Below, in pieces: positions 1-11,166 of a stretch of DNA of 64,000 nucleotides. Position 1 is the stretch's first letter. The number at the start of each line of letters is the position of its first letter. The stretch is from Ciborinia camelliae (lineage: Eukaryota > Ascomycota > Leotiomycetes > Helotiales > Sclerotiniaceae). The position numbers were made by a program, and so were the translations under genes. A model generated the notes under the pieces. It saw nothing but the letters and a program-made list of their open reading frames with translations. It made no database searches and was not told the origin of the DNA. Location: assembly GCA_025890175.1 (NCBI GenBank), contig JANPYM010000001.1, forward strand, positions 1,709,004 through 1,773,003, read 5' to 3'.

Positions 1-1189
1 TTGACACAGGAAAAGATACAGATTTAATACAAGGGTATTCCCATTTGTTGCTGCATGGAATGACAACGAATAATAAGTTAGCGGAATGATGGATCGTCTG
101 CCATAGACCATAGCTGTTGCATGGCTGGAGAACGAATTGCGGGCCAAGAAAATGGTGATTGTGAACTTATGCTCCTAGGCCCTTGCAATGGCAGTGGGTG
201 TCTAGACAAACAAGACAAGCTAGACGAACTCATCTCCTGTAACATCTAAAATATTGACGAGAAAAAAAAAATACGATGAATAGACGAATACGATGAGATG
301 ATTCGTCAAAAATCAATACAGATTAGAAAAGTACAGACCAAGATCAACCAAATGGTTAAATGGTTAAAAGGGTTAAAGGGCTAAAGGGTTATTCCTGTCT
401 GCTTACGCCCATGACCTAGTCTCAAGGCGAAACATGGATAAAGAATAAGAACGAACGACTTGATATGTAGAATGGAAATTGAATGCAACCACTCCACCAT
501 TTTTGTCAAATATTAATCCATATTCGATAATTAAACCTGGTCCAGCAGTGATACCCGTTTGCTTCTTTTAGTGTGGGTGAATCCTTCCACAATTATTGGA
601 AAGGGCTTGAGTTCAATCGAACTTATGCATTCGCGCAAGAAATATTATTGGATCATGGGCGCTTAATCAAAAAGTCCCCGCATAACAAACTCTTTGCACC
701 ACAAAAGGGGAATGTCTGGAGGACCAACTTTCATTCTATAACTTTGAGTCCGTTTGACGTTTCATTCGGATTCTTATTTGGAAAGCTCATCATTAGCATG
801 GTTTCTGGGCGTTGTTGGATCATGGAAGAGGTACCGTAAGGTAGTAGTCGTGGGCATCGATACCCAGGCGCCATTGATACTTTTAGTTAGGAGAGAAAGT
901 TACGTTCCAAACAAAGCAATGCGGAAATAGATGAGACGTTAAACCTTGTCGGATGGTGATTCCTGTGCATGAACTCTGTATTTCTGCAAATGACGTGCAT
1001 ATTGTGATGGCGCAGATGGTTCGATATTGGGTCAGAAAGTTTTGCACCGCAAGACACCATTCTATAACCTTATTCCTGACAATGGTGGTATTATATTCAT
1101 CAATCTCCTTCATACAGGCTCCAGCCAAGCTTGGGTGTCTATGCAGAACGAGATCTCGTGGAGTAATGTTTTGATTAGAGTGAAGATGT
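1..1189. other. Intergenic, no supported gene
   Basis: No reading frame here resembles a known family. The short frames around 570-1170 lack domain features and have no clear splice partners. The right part is the 3' flank of the minus-strand adenylyltransferase gene. Confidence 0.5.
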
Positions 1190-2392
1190 TCAGGCGCGAT
1201 CGGCTTTCTGCTTTCTTATTGCAGTACTGCTAATTTTGGAAGCAAAGTCATCCGATTTAGGAACGGTCTCGATACCATCTTGTGCGTCGAGTACATCGAC
1301 TTCATAGACCTCCAGTGCCTTCCAACCCTTCTCAACTCGTTTATCGTTCACTGCTTGTCCACCCGACCTAGTTTCTCCAGATACAACGAGCGCGGTAACG
1401 GTTTCATCCGTGATAGTTGGTCCATAAGCATCTTGAATTTCAACACACTCGATGCTGATTGAGCAAGCCTTCAGTTTCGTATGTATTGCTCGACCATTCG
1501 ACCATTCCAAAGGAACCGTTTGAATGGCTTCCTCCTGACCAGTCTGCGCGAAAGAAAGTATTGATATAAGAAATTCAACCACATAGTTTTGTCGTTCTTC
1601 CCAACTTTGCAAGTATTCGGCATATTTCTTATTCTTCAACAATTCATCCCCTGTAATGCCAATGATCAATCTCCGGGGAGGGTCCTGAGGACCGGCGGCT
1701 GGTTGTAGTAAAAGTGCCGTAGCTGTAAGCAAAAGCTTGTGCCCCGCATGAAGGTGATCAAACGTGCCACCAACCGCTATCACAATATGAGAGGTAGAAG
1801 AATTTGGTTGGACGGACTGGGAAATAGTTTGAAGCATGCTCACTCCACCACTGACCATTTGAAATTCTGCACGTAAAGGAGGACTGATCCCGTTCGCGAA
1901 ATGTAAGAAGTCTCCAAGTAATTTCTGTCCTCCCTCGCCCTCCACCGAGAATATTTTATTCCATTGGCGTCGTGTACTTGCGAATAGAGGGAGTTCAACG
2001 ATAGGGCCTCCCGCCAAAACTCCAAGCTTGACATCACGTCCAGAGTTCTTATTGAGAAAACGAGTAGAATCATAATCCAACAAAACAATGCGGAAATCCA
2101 CAGCTCCAGGTGAGTCCGATGTAATATCCACATCTTCCTTGGCACATATTGAACAAATCAAGCTATAAACACCACCCAATAGCTTCTCTGCCTCATTGTA
2201 TATTTGGGATCTTGGGACTTTCAATCGATCATGGAAATTTGACGATGCAAGGGCTATTGTCAGCTTCGTGCTGGATGAAGAAGTTTTGAGACTTGAAAGA
2301 ACTGAAGATATTGATGAATGGTAAGCCACACTGAGGGTTGCAACTGTTGATGGTGCGGGGTGTTGAGGGAGGAGAAGTAGGGATTGTGACAT
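1190..2392 (-). CDS. cab4: Phosphopantetheine adenylyltransferase (Cab4-like)
   Basis: Predicted to transfer AMP from ATP to 4'-phosphopantetheine, giving dephospho-CoA, the penultimate step of coenzyme A synthesis. It is a single exon of 400 residues. The nucleotidyltransferase core starts near residue 203: GGTFDHLHAGHK at about 208-219 contains the HxGH nucleotide-binding motif, and ISSTAIR near the C-terminus (about 387-393) is the second family motif. The first ~200 residues are a fungal N-terminal extension without recognised motifs, as in yeast Cab4 and the eukaryotic CoA-synthase PPAT domain. I chose the ATG at 2392; a frame opening three codons upstream uses TTG. No dephospho-CoA kinase domain follows, so it is monofunctional. 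The family call is seen in sequence; the Cab4 name is by homology. Confidence 0.92.
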   Translation of the reverse strand: MSQSLLLLPQHPAPSTVATLSVAYHSSISSVLSSLKTSSSSTKLTIALASSNFHDRLKVPRSQIYNEAEKLLGGVYSLICSICAKEDVDITSDSPGAVDFRIVLLDYDSTRFLNKNSGRDVKLGVLAGGPIVELPLFASTRRQWNKIFSVEGEGGQKLLGDFLHFANGISPPLRAEFQMVSGGVSMLQTISQSVQPNSSTSHIVIAVGGTFDHLHAGHKLLLTATALLLQPAAGPQDPPRRLIIGITGDELLKNKKYAEYLQSWEERQNYVVEFLISILSFAQTGQEEAIQTVPLEWSNGRAIHTKLKACSISIECVEIQDAYGPTITDETVTALVVSGETRSGGQAVNDKRVEKGWKALEVYEVDVLDAQDGIETVPKSDDFASKISSTAIRKQKADRA

Positions 2393-3057
2393 GATCGCCA
2401 ACTACGTAGGTATATCGTCAGCACAATGAATAAAGAGTATGTACTAGGTGTGTACACCAAGGTAGAGAAAACAGGTAAAGGGTAAAGTAAGTGATTTTGC
2501 TATCAATGATCAACCTTTCCTTGAAATTGAGAATATGAACGGGGACAGTGAACAGTGAACTGTAGATGGTGAATGGTGAAACTGCGAACAACAATTTGAT
2601 AGGAAGGGTATTTGTTAAGTTGGACCTCGGGAAATACTGCACAGTAATAAGTACTACTCTAGGTAATAGGTGATAGGTAATAGGTATTCCATACCTAGGT
2701 AGGTAGAGCTGGAGGATGTAACTACCTATTGTAAGATGTTATTGTAAGATGTTACAGGGTAAGCCAGTCAACCAGCCTTGTCGGATGTTAGGCTCTAAGT
2801 GCCCAGGTGGACTCTAAGATCTTGAATCTTTAGCGGCCTAATCAAATCAAAGCCCCACGAGCCACGGCCATTAATTATACTTCCAGCCTTTCTATCCCAC
2901 CTTCCCATTCCCACCATTGGGTCAGTCAGTCAGTCAATCAGTCAGTCAGTCAGTCAGTCAGTCAGTCAGTCAGTCAGTCAGTCAGTCAGTCAGTCTTGTT
3001 TCGAAAGCAGGAAAGCAACCATCGATTGCTGACGCCGGATTTAAATTCCCCTGCGCC
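2393..3057. other. Divergent intergenic region with GTCA repeat
   Basis: This is the shared promoter region between the minus-strand PPAT gene and the plus-strand WD40 gene. It contains CCTAGGTAGG-type motifs near 2690-2705 and, next to the WD40 gene, a GTCA tetranucleotide tract. Confidence 0.6.
2921..2996 (+). repeat. GTCA tetranucleotide microsatellite
   Basis: About 18 GTCA units with one interruption (GTCAATCA). On the plus strand every frame through GTCA units reads the four-residue cycle V-S-Q-S without stops, so the tract artificially extends the downstream open frame to an ATG at 2917. Confidence 0.9.
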
Positions 3058-5119
3058 ATGCCTTTCGATTCTTTTAACATTCACTCAAATTCTCGTTCAT
3101 CATCATCGCAACAGAATGCGTCACCTGAATCTTCAACAACAGGAGGGATATTACAAGCTGCAGCAAATCTAGGTAGTTTTGGTATGCCAAATTCTTCCAT
3201 GTCGACCACTTCCAATAATCCCACAATGAATCAGTCTCAACAATACGAAACACCAAGGCGAGCTCGACACGCGGACGAGCTGCATTCAAGTATGTCTGCG
3301 CAACGAGGTCCTTTATCTCCAAGAGATTATGGTGCAAGTGGTCCACGTATAGCCTTAGAGCAAGCCACTCCCGACCCATCCCAATATCAAAATACAGTAC
3401 CACTTCCTGGTGCTTTACAACCAGGAAGACCAGGTGCAGGGTCGACAAATACAGCGCCTTCCTTACCCACGATATCGCAAGACCAGTATTCAGCCCCCTC
3501 ACGAACTACAGGCCTTTCGCACAATTATACTCGATCTAGCCCCGCGGCAGGATTCGATAGCCAAGGTTTCGCAACATTTCAATCGACCACACTGGGAGGT
3601 TCTGAGCAGAATCAATTCTCCTCACCTACACAAAAATATACACCCCAAAACTCACAAAGAACTGTATCCAATACTCCCCTCGGACTTGCAGATATTCGAC
3701 CGCGCGCAGACTCGACACTAGCTGAGGGTTTACCTGGGGCAAACCCATATTCATATGATGGTGCTAGCGCAACGCCTACCAACAGCAACTATCTTGCACC
3801 ATGGGCTTTATATGCATTTGATTGGTGTAAATGGCCAGCGCAAAACAACGACGCTGGGAAAGTCGCCATAGGAAGTTATTTGGAAGACGGCCATAATTTT
3901 GTATGTGTCGATTTCATATTGAACCTGAAACTTTTATGGCAATGCTAATATATTATCTGTCAGATTCAAATTCTCGATTCTCAAATTGTTCCTACCCAAT
4001 CCGAATCCTATGTACCTGGCGGCTCAAAATATGGTCTCGAATTTACAAAGATTGCTGAGGCAACGCATTCATACCCAGTCACTCGGCTCCTATGGGAACC
4101 ACCATCATCCCAGAAACAATCTACAGATCTACTGGCTACTTCTGGTGACCATCTGAGATTGTGGTCGCTCCCTTCTGAAATTCCAGTTGCGTCGCCCAAC
4201 AACACTATCGGAGGACGCTCCACCAATTCCGGCCGAGACCTACCCCCCAGCAAACTTACACCACTTGCCCTACTTTCTAATTCCAAAACGCCAGAGCATA
4301 CTGCTCCTTTGACATCATTGGATTGGAATACTGTTTCGCCGAGCTTGATTATTACTTCAAGTATAGATACTACGTGCACCATATGGGACATTCCTACATT
4401 AACAGCCAAAACACAATTGATTGCACATGACAAAGAAGTTTTCGATGTCAGATTCTGTGCTAATAGTGTAGATGTTTTCGTTAGTTGTGGAGCTGATGGC
4501 AGTGTGAGAATGTTTGATCTCCGAAGCTTAGAGCATAGTACCATCATTTATGAGCCAACTGCGAAGGATGATAAAGGTATGGATTTCGGATATTGTTCTG
4601 GGAATGTCACTAATTGTATTTGTAGATTCAAGCCCTGGTGGTGGAAGAATAAGTCCAACATTAGCCCAGCAAACTATGTCCTATGCACCCCCTCTACTGC
4701 GACTTGCGGCATCACCACATGATACTCATCTTCTTGCTACTTTCTCGCAAGATTCTAATCTTATTCGTATCTTGGATGTTCGGCAACCTGGGCAAGCTTT
4801 ACTCGAGTTACGAGGTCATTCATCACCTATCAATTGCATAGAATGGTCCCCATCTAGGAGAGGCACCCTTGCTTCTGGTGCTGATGATTCGTTAGTCCTC
4901 ATCTGGGACCTACTGAGTCAAAATACTACTCTTCCTGCAGGCCCTAGCATGAACGGTGCACCGGCCTCGGATAATTCTAGAGGGCCCGCTGCCAGCTGGC
5001 AGTGTGATTATGAAGTTGGAAATATTAGCTGGGCACCTCGTAGCAATTTGAACAACAATGAAAATGGCGATTGGCTCGGGGTAAGCGGAGGAAGGGGTAT
5101 CTGGGGGGTGAAGCTATGA
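3058..5119 (+). CDS. WD40-repeat protein, DCAF7/WDR68 (AN11/TTG1) family
   Basis: Spliced model: exons 3058-3900, 3964-4576 and 4626-5119, giving 649 residues. The first ~235 residues are Ser/Gln/Pro-rich and look disordered. Then PWALYAFDWCKWP starts the propeller, followed by blades containing LLATSGDHLRLW, the stretch after LTSLDWNTVSP, VDVFVSCGADGSVRMFD, PLLRLAASPHDTHLLAT and SGADDSLVLIWD. The order of blades and the PLLRLA motif match DCAF7/WDR68, a scaffold for DYRK/HIPK kinases and CRL4 ligases in animals and a relative of plant TTG1. Introns are 63 and 49 nt; the first has a TGCTAAT branch point. I prefer the ATG at 3058, because the upstream ATG at 2917 only reads through the GTCA microsatellite. 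The family call is good; function in this fungus is inferred. Confidence 0.85.
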
Positions 5120-5409
5120 TGGATCATGAGGGGCTTTAAGTCAACTTTTAGACAGGAGCGTAACGTTATCGCATATCAAAGCCTGGAGTTCGGTTTTCTG
5201 GAGATGGCATCTAAAATATCCGAGTATTTATGATATTATGCTCATTGGGGTTTATGTATGATAGGAGTGAGGTGACTATTCGCTTAGATTTGCAAAATAC
5301 GAGCAAATTATTATGCCCGAAATTGAATCTTCAATAAGGGTTTGAACTTCATCAATCATTTGTCCACTTCCAGATAAGATACAAACGTAATTTATCGATA
5401 TGATTATAA
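5120..5409. other. 3' flank, no gene
   Basis: Non-coding spacer between the WD40 stop codon and the decayed oxidoreductase. No feature seen. Confidence 0.5.
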
Positions 5410-6160
5410 CTACAGCTTGGGATATTTCACAACATCCTCAATCATCACTACTGCCTTTCCCAACACTTTACGAGCGCCCAGGTCTTCCAATGCCTTTACA
5501 ACAGTCTCCAACCTATTATACAGTAGATTTATGGTCGAATATAATGGGCTTCACGGAAGCTTTGTTCAACATCGTATTGTTCAATATCATATTTAGCTCA
5601 TTCCATACTTAAAATGTCTCTTCTGGATTCTGAAAGTCTGTCTCTCTAAAACGCTGCAGCTGCAACTATTAGCTCCACCTCGCAAAATCTCCGTTGCAAG
5701 TACCCCCATAGCTGATAATCTTCGTCTGCTTTGAAAGAACTTTACTTATAACTACCTTTTCTAGATTCCCTTCTCTTCCTGCGAACCCAACGACCAGTAT
5801 ACGTCTTTTATCTCTTGAACATTTCAGACTCTGGTCGAATAGTCCTAACAAATCAAAAACTAAACCAATCCGTCACCTTTTGACAGTCTTCCACCATTTT
5901 TGCTTCTTGTGATAGTCCAGAAATTCATGAGCACTCAAATTCAGAGCCACTTCTAGCTTCTCCTTGTAGAAGCAGTAGCTATTACTCTTTGCTCCGAATG
6001 CTTTTGCTATTTTTGCAGCCATCAATCCCACACCTACAGCCGCCGCATACACAAGTACTGTTTCCCCTCTCCTTAAGCCCCCTCCAACTATAAAAGCACT
6101 ATAGCTGTCAGGTTCTATAGCCCTCGGGCTTGCGGAAGACTCGAAGTCCCACGCTTTGGG
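5410..6160 (-). pseudogene. Decayed zinc-type quinone oxidoreductase (MDR family)
   Basis: Read on the minus strand, three blocks of one MDR-superfamily protein appear in the correct order but not in one open frame. First (about 6100-5885) is the Rossmann part, with RRGETVLVYAAAVGVGL and AAKIAKAFGAK, followed by HEFLDYHKKQ. Next (about 5806-5690) is RILVVGFAGREGNLEK, the second nucleotide-fold strand typical of NADPH:quinone oxidoreductase 2-like enzymes. Last (about 5480-5410) is the C-terminus ALEDLGARKVLGKAVV, ending in TAG at 5410. Stops and frame changes separate the blocks, and the N-terminal GroES-like half is not recognisable. I infer an inactivated gene. Introns could explain one break but not the missing N-terminal half. 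Confidence 0.75.
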
Positions 6161-7227
6161 AGTGTGATGGATTGATGGAAGGTGTAAGCATGATTACAAG
6201 TGAGCAAATACATTAGTCCAATAATGGTATGCAGCAAATATGTTTATGGTTTAAAACTTGATAATACATATAGAATACAAATATTATATTTAACTTGGGG
6301 CTTGAAATAAATGCCAAAACTGATTGAAAGTATGTAATAATAAGTACCTAGGGACATTGAGATACAACAAAGGACAAGAATTTTGTGTATGAAAGGACTC
6401 AGGTTTGACCCAGCCTCGAATACCATAGTCACATCCCCGTGCATATACCCCCGTGCATATACAAACTCAAAATAAAAAGGGTAGTGATGCATGAAATGGT
6501 CAATAGGAATATAACCATATTAATGTCAAAATTCAAGATTCATTCATCACTCGATGATAAGAAACACTCCAGGGCACTCCCTCACATAAAGCAGGCCCAC
6601 AAAGTTCACTCCAGCCATTGAACTCATCAGTACAAGTTTAACCCCCAGATGGAAGATGAGGGAAAATGAGGGAAAACAACCTGTATGATTTGAATGAGTC
6701 TGGTACTTCGTCCGTCACTCTTTCATGGGCTGTGGATTAGGAAATATAGGAAGGTCTCCAGCTTCATAATTCCAATTGGTCAGCTATCAGCCAATAACAA
6801 TGCCCACTTAGCAATTTAATGGTCTTGTAAATCGTACCTTTAAAAACTGTTCTACTCACCTTAGACTAGACTTCCTTTCATATTATTACTGCCAAAATTC
6901 TACGAGTTCATGTGAATGGAGTTTTGAATGAATGAATGAATAATACTGTACTATAAATACCAATCATAGGTATGGATACCTAGGTAAGGTTTTCATTGGC
7001 TTAGGTAATTTGACTTGATTACAGGTTATACCTTAATGGGTTAGCTCCTACTGCTTGTCGGGAAGGCTGAGGCCCATTATTTTGAACAAAGGTTCAATGT
7101 TAACTTGCCTTGCCTGAATTGTACTTTATCCATCAACCTTGAGGTTTGTCTTTTCAAATAAGAAACTACAAATACTATCCATCTTGTTTCGAATGCACAT
7201 CTTCTTCTTTCAACCTTTGTATTAAAA
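6161..7227. other. Intergenic and spt5 promoter region
   Basis: AT-rich spacer with no supported gene. CCTAGGTAAGG-type motifs occur near 6978-6988, and the segment up to 7227 is the likely spt5 promoter and leader. Confidence 0.5.
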
Positions 7228-10200
7228 ATGTCTACCTCAAATCTACTGAATAATTCCTTTGAGGATAGTGACGAAGAGGACGATAATTTCAATCCCGAAC
7301 CTGCGGATCTTTCAGACAACGAAGACGAAGGCCACCATCCAACCAGCGCGCAAAGGCAAAATGAAGGTTCGCGCCACCAATTAGGAGATGATGATGACTC
7401 TGAGGACGAGTCTGCCCTCACGAGTGGTAGGAAAAACAGCTCTGGCGGTGCCGCCGATCATGGTGAAGATGAGGACGAAGATGATGACGGCGAGGGAGAA
7501 CTTATTACCGCAGCTGCCCATGATGATGACGATGAAGAAGATGAAGATGATGACGAAGAAGAGATTACGGTGAGCTTTTTTTAAGCTATATATACAATTT
7601 TTCCTTGCTATTCCATCACAATGCAGCGACCGGAACTTCCGCTAATCGCAAACTATAGGGACACCGCCGTAAACGTCGCAGAGACCGTCGCAATGTCTTC
7701 CTCGATGTCGAAGCCGAAGTTGATGAAGATGAGGATGAAAATGAGGATGACGAGGATGAATTAAACGAAATGAAGGATACTTTCATTGCAGACACACACC
7801 CCGATGATATGGCAGACCTCCCAGATGGTGGTGAGACAGATGACAGACGTCACCGAGATTTGGATAGAAGACGCGAAATGGAGGCAAGTCTTGATGCGGA
7901 AAAGCAAGCCGAAATTTTACGACAACGATATGCGAACAAGAATAGGTCCTCAAGGGGCTCTGGAGAGTCAGCAGTCGTTCCCAAACGTCTTTTACTTCCT
8001 AGTGTCGATGATCCTAGTATCTGGGCTGTACGATGTAAAGAAGGAAAAGAAAGAGAGGCCGTTTTCTCGATCATGAAGCGCATCGAGGAGAGAACTGGTA
8101 CCAAGGATGAACTTGCGATTACTTGCGCCTTTGAACGTGGTGGAACACAATCTACAATGAAAGGTTTCATTTATGTTGAAGCCCAACGACAAGCGGATAT
8201 TCTGACTGCTATGGATGGCCTTATGAATGTTTACCCTCGGACGAAAATGATGCTCGTTGAGATCAAGGAAATGCCCGATCTTCTTAGGGTTACAAAGAGT
8301 CCAACTATAGAAGTTGGAGCTTATGTACGACTCAAGCGTCCAGCAAAATATGCGGGTGATCTTGCTCAAGTGATTGAAGTCACTGATACCGGTCTCGAAC
8401 TTCGTGTCAGATACGTACCTCGTCTTGATTACGGTCTTCATGAGGATACCAGTGTAGCAGCGGATGGAAAGAGGAAGCGCCCAGTAGCGGGACCACGCCC
8501 GCCCCAACGACTTTTCAGTGAAGCTGAAGCTAAGAAACGACATGCAAAACATTTGCAAGGCCGACCAGATACAAAAATCTGGAATTACTTCAATGAAGAA
8601 TATGTCAATGGATATTGCGAGAAGGAGGTCAAAATACAGGCCCTTATCACTAAAGATGTCAACCCAACCCTCGAGGAAGTCACAAGATTTGCATCTGGTG
8701 CTGAGGATGGAACTGAGAATTTGGATCTAAACGCTCTTGCTGCTAGCTTGAAAGCAAGTACGGCCAATGCTTCCTACCTACCTGGCGACGTTATTGAAGT
8801 TTACGAGGGTGAACAGAAAGGTGTCGTTGGTAAGGCAGTATCTGTTACAGGTGATATTGTCACAATGGCAGTATCTGAAGGAGCATTGAGGGGTCAAACC
8901 ATCGAAATTCCTATCAAGGGTCTACGCAAACGTTTCCGTGAGGGTGATCACGTCAAAGTGATTGGTGGTAGCAGGTTTAGGGATGAAGTTGGTATGGTCG
9001 TTAAGATCATCGAGGATCGTGTCACTTTGTTGAGTGATCAAGGCAACAATGAAATTACAGTTTTCAGCAAAGATCTCCGGGAAGCAAGCGATTCAGGTGG
9101 AAGCGGTTCGTTAGGAAAGTATGAGCTTTGGGATTTGGTTCAACTAGACCCATCTACCGTCGCTTGTATCATCAAAGTTGACCGCGAGTCCCTTGTCGTT
9201 CTTGACCAGAATGGATCTAACCGAACAGTTATTCCATCTCAAATCTCCAATAAACTTGAAAAGCGAAAGAACGCTGTGGCAACAGATCGTAATGGTGCCG
9301 AGATCAAGATGGAGGATGGTGTGAAGGAATTCGGGGGAGAAGGCAGGTCTGGCAAAATTCTACATATCCATCGAGCCTATCTTTTCTTGAAGAGTTCGGA
9401 ATTGAGCGAGAATGCTGGCATATTTGTTGCACGAACAACCAGTGTTCAAAGCGTCTCTGCTAAGGGAGGACGCATCGCCGGCAATGCTTCATCTTCACCG
9501 GATCTTAGCTCTATGAATCCGGCGATGAAGCTCAATCCTAAGAACAATGGTGAAATGCTTCCACCAAAATCATTTGGTCGTGATAAGTCTATCGGACAGA
9601 CTGTGACAATCCGAAAAGGCCCATACAAGGGCTTACTTGGTATTGTCAAAGATACCACAGATACCAACGCCAGAGTAGAGTTACACACAAAGAGCAAGGT
9701 GGTCAGTGTTCCAAAAGACTGTTTGGGATTCAAGGACAAGATCAGTGGAGCATCAATAGACCCAAGTGGTTTCCGAGGTGTTCCTAGCGGCGGTAGAGGA
9801 GGAGGAGCTCCTAGAGGTCGTGGTGGGTTTGGAGGTGCTACCCCTGGTCCAGGTTGGGATGCGGGTGCAGGTGGACGAACACCAATGCCAGGTGGTCTTC
9901 CTGAACGTACTCCGGCTTGGGGAAGAAGTGAGTTAATTCTGTCTTATTCTCCAAAATCTACTAACCTTTTTTTTAGCTCCTCATGGTGGTGCACAAGGTG
10001 GACGAACACCTGCTTGGAAGTCTGGCGCCACTGATGGTGGACGGACACCTGGTTGGGCGAATGATGGATCTCGAACTGTTTATGCGAATGACGGTAGCCG
10101 GACAGCGTATGGAGGTGGCAATAGAACTCCTGCTTGGTCATCTGGTGCCAAGACTCCGGCTTTTAATTATGGTGGTTCCAAAACTCCTGCATATGGTGGT

Positions 10201-10605
10201 AGCGGTAGTGCCGGAGATGCATGGGGTTCAAAGACTCCAGCCTATCCAGCAAATAATTCAAACGACAACTGGAACTCTGGCCAATCTAGTAACAACAATT
10301 GGGGATCAGCTTACGATGCTCCAACCCCTGGTGGTCCTTTATCGGCACCTACCCCAGCCGCAATGAATGCTCCGACACCAGGTGGATACTCCGCCCCTAC
10401 ACCAACTGCCATGAACGCGCCAACCCCCGGGGCTTATTCGGCTCCAACTCCAGCTCCAGGTTACTGGGGTGCTCCCACACCTCAAGCTATGGATGCACCT
10501 ACACCAGGACAAGGATATTATGCAGGAGCTCCCACACCTGGGGCTTATGCAGCGGAAACACCAGCAGCGAATTGGCAGGATGATGGACCTAGATACGTGG
10601 ATTAA
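7228..10605 (+). CDS. spt5: Transcription elongation factor Spt5
   Basis: Large subunit of the Spt4-Spt5 (DSIF) complex, which rides on RNA polymerase II and controls processivity, capping and termination. Exons 7228-7569, 7659-9927 and 9977-10605 give 1079 residues. In order: a very acidic N-terminus (about 1-175, runs of Asp/Glu); the NGN domain starting at [17 protein letters not shown] (about residue 234) and ending near [13 protein letters not shown]; then several KOW modules, including [53 protein letters not shown] and [19 protein letters not shown] Gly/Arg linker leads to a C-terminal repeat region with TPAW/TPGW units and then APTPG-type repeats. The TPAW units are the CTR substrate of Bur1/CDK9-type kinases in related fungi. 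The second intron interrupts the start of the CTR. Confidence 0.97.
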
Positions 10606-10863
10606 AGGCGATAATTTGCCCGTACACGTGGAAATGCGTGCGTCGGAGGAACTTTATTGATTTTCGAACTGGAGCGACGGAGTTTCTTCTCTTTTATTTC
10701 TTGGGGCTTGTTTTTTTCGTTTGAGATGTTTCAACAGAATGGTAACAAAAGGAAGCCTCGTTTTTCGAGTAGAAAAGTGCATACATGCATTTGGCATATA
10801 AAAATTCACAAAATTAAAGCAAGATTGTTCATAAAAAGTCGTCGTAGACAAATCTAATATACC
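10606..10863. other. spt5 3' flank
   Basis: Non-coding spacer between the Spt5 stop codon and the cupin relic on the opposite strand. Confidence 0.5.
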
Positions 10864-11166
10864 CTATTCCTTCTTCTCCTCACCATCCGTACGAGTACTT
10901 TCCCCCCACCCCACCAAATTTTCCACCATCGGTGTCCTCCCACTGCGCGTGATGATCCACGTCACCTCCATCCCCATGATTTACCTCCTGGTGCTCACAA
11001 TACGCGGGGATCAGGGCGAAATCTCCGGGGGATATTATCATACGTGGCGGGTGTTGGCAACACCTTGATTGGTCACGATGGTGCCGTGTCCCGCGGCGGC
11101 ATAGATGATGGTCGATTTGATGTCCATGGTGGTGGATGTCGGATGAGGTGTAAGGGCGCGCGGTCA
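10864..11166 (-). pseudogene. Frameshifted cupin-domain protein relic
   Basis: Three overlapping frames on the minus strand spell one small fungal cupin. The first contains STIIYAAAGHGTIV. A frame change follows, then ISPGDFALIPAYCEHQEVN carries the conserved cupin strand with the EHQE metal-site region. A second frame change leads to WIITRSGRTPMVENL and a stop at 10864. No GT-AG intron of plausible length fits either change: the first break is a GTATGATA stretch with no spaced acceptor. Nothing recognisable of the usual N-terminal part lies upstream of 11166. I infer a dead gene fragment; two sequencing indels are the alternative. The intact family members are small cytosolic proteins of unknown substrate. 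Confidence 0.7.

Noticed and set aside
573..839. 88-codon open frame on the plus strand
   Set aside because: No family resemblance, no splice partners, composition like the surrounding spacer.
2917..3057. Upstream ATG as start of the WD40 gene
   Set aside because: The added residues are only the GTCA microsatellite read as V-S-Q-S; the ATG at 3058 is followed by normal coding sequence. Kept as a low-interest finding.
10880..11166. Intact 95-residue His-rich protein on the minus strand
   Set aside because: Cupin motifs continue in different frames on either side, so this frame is a chimera across frameshifts of a dead gene.
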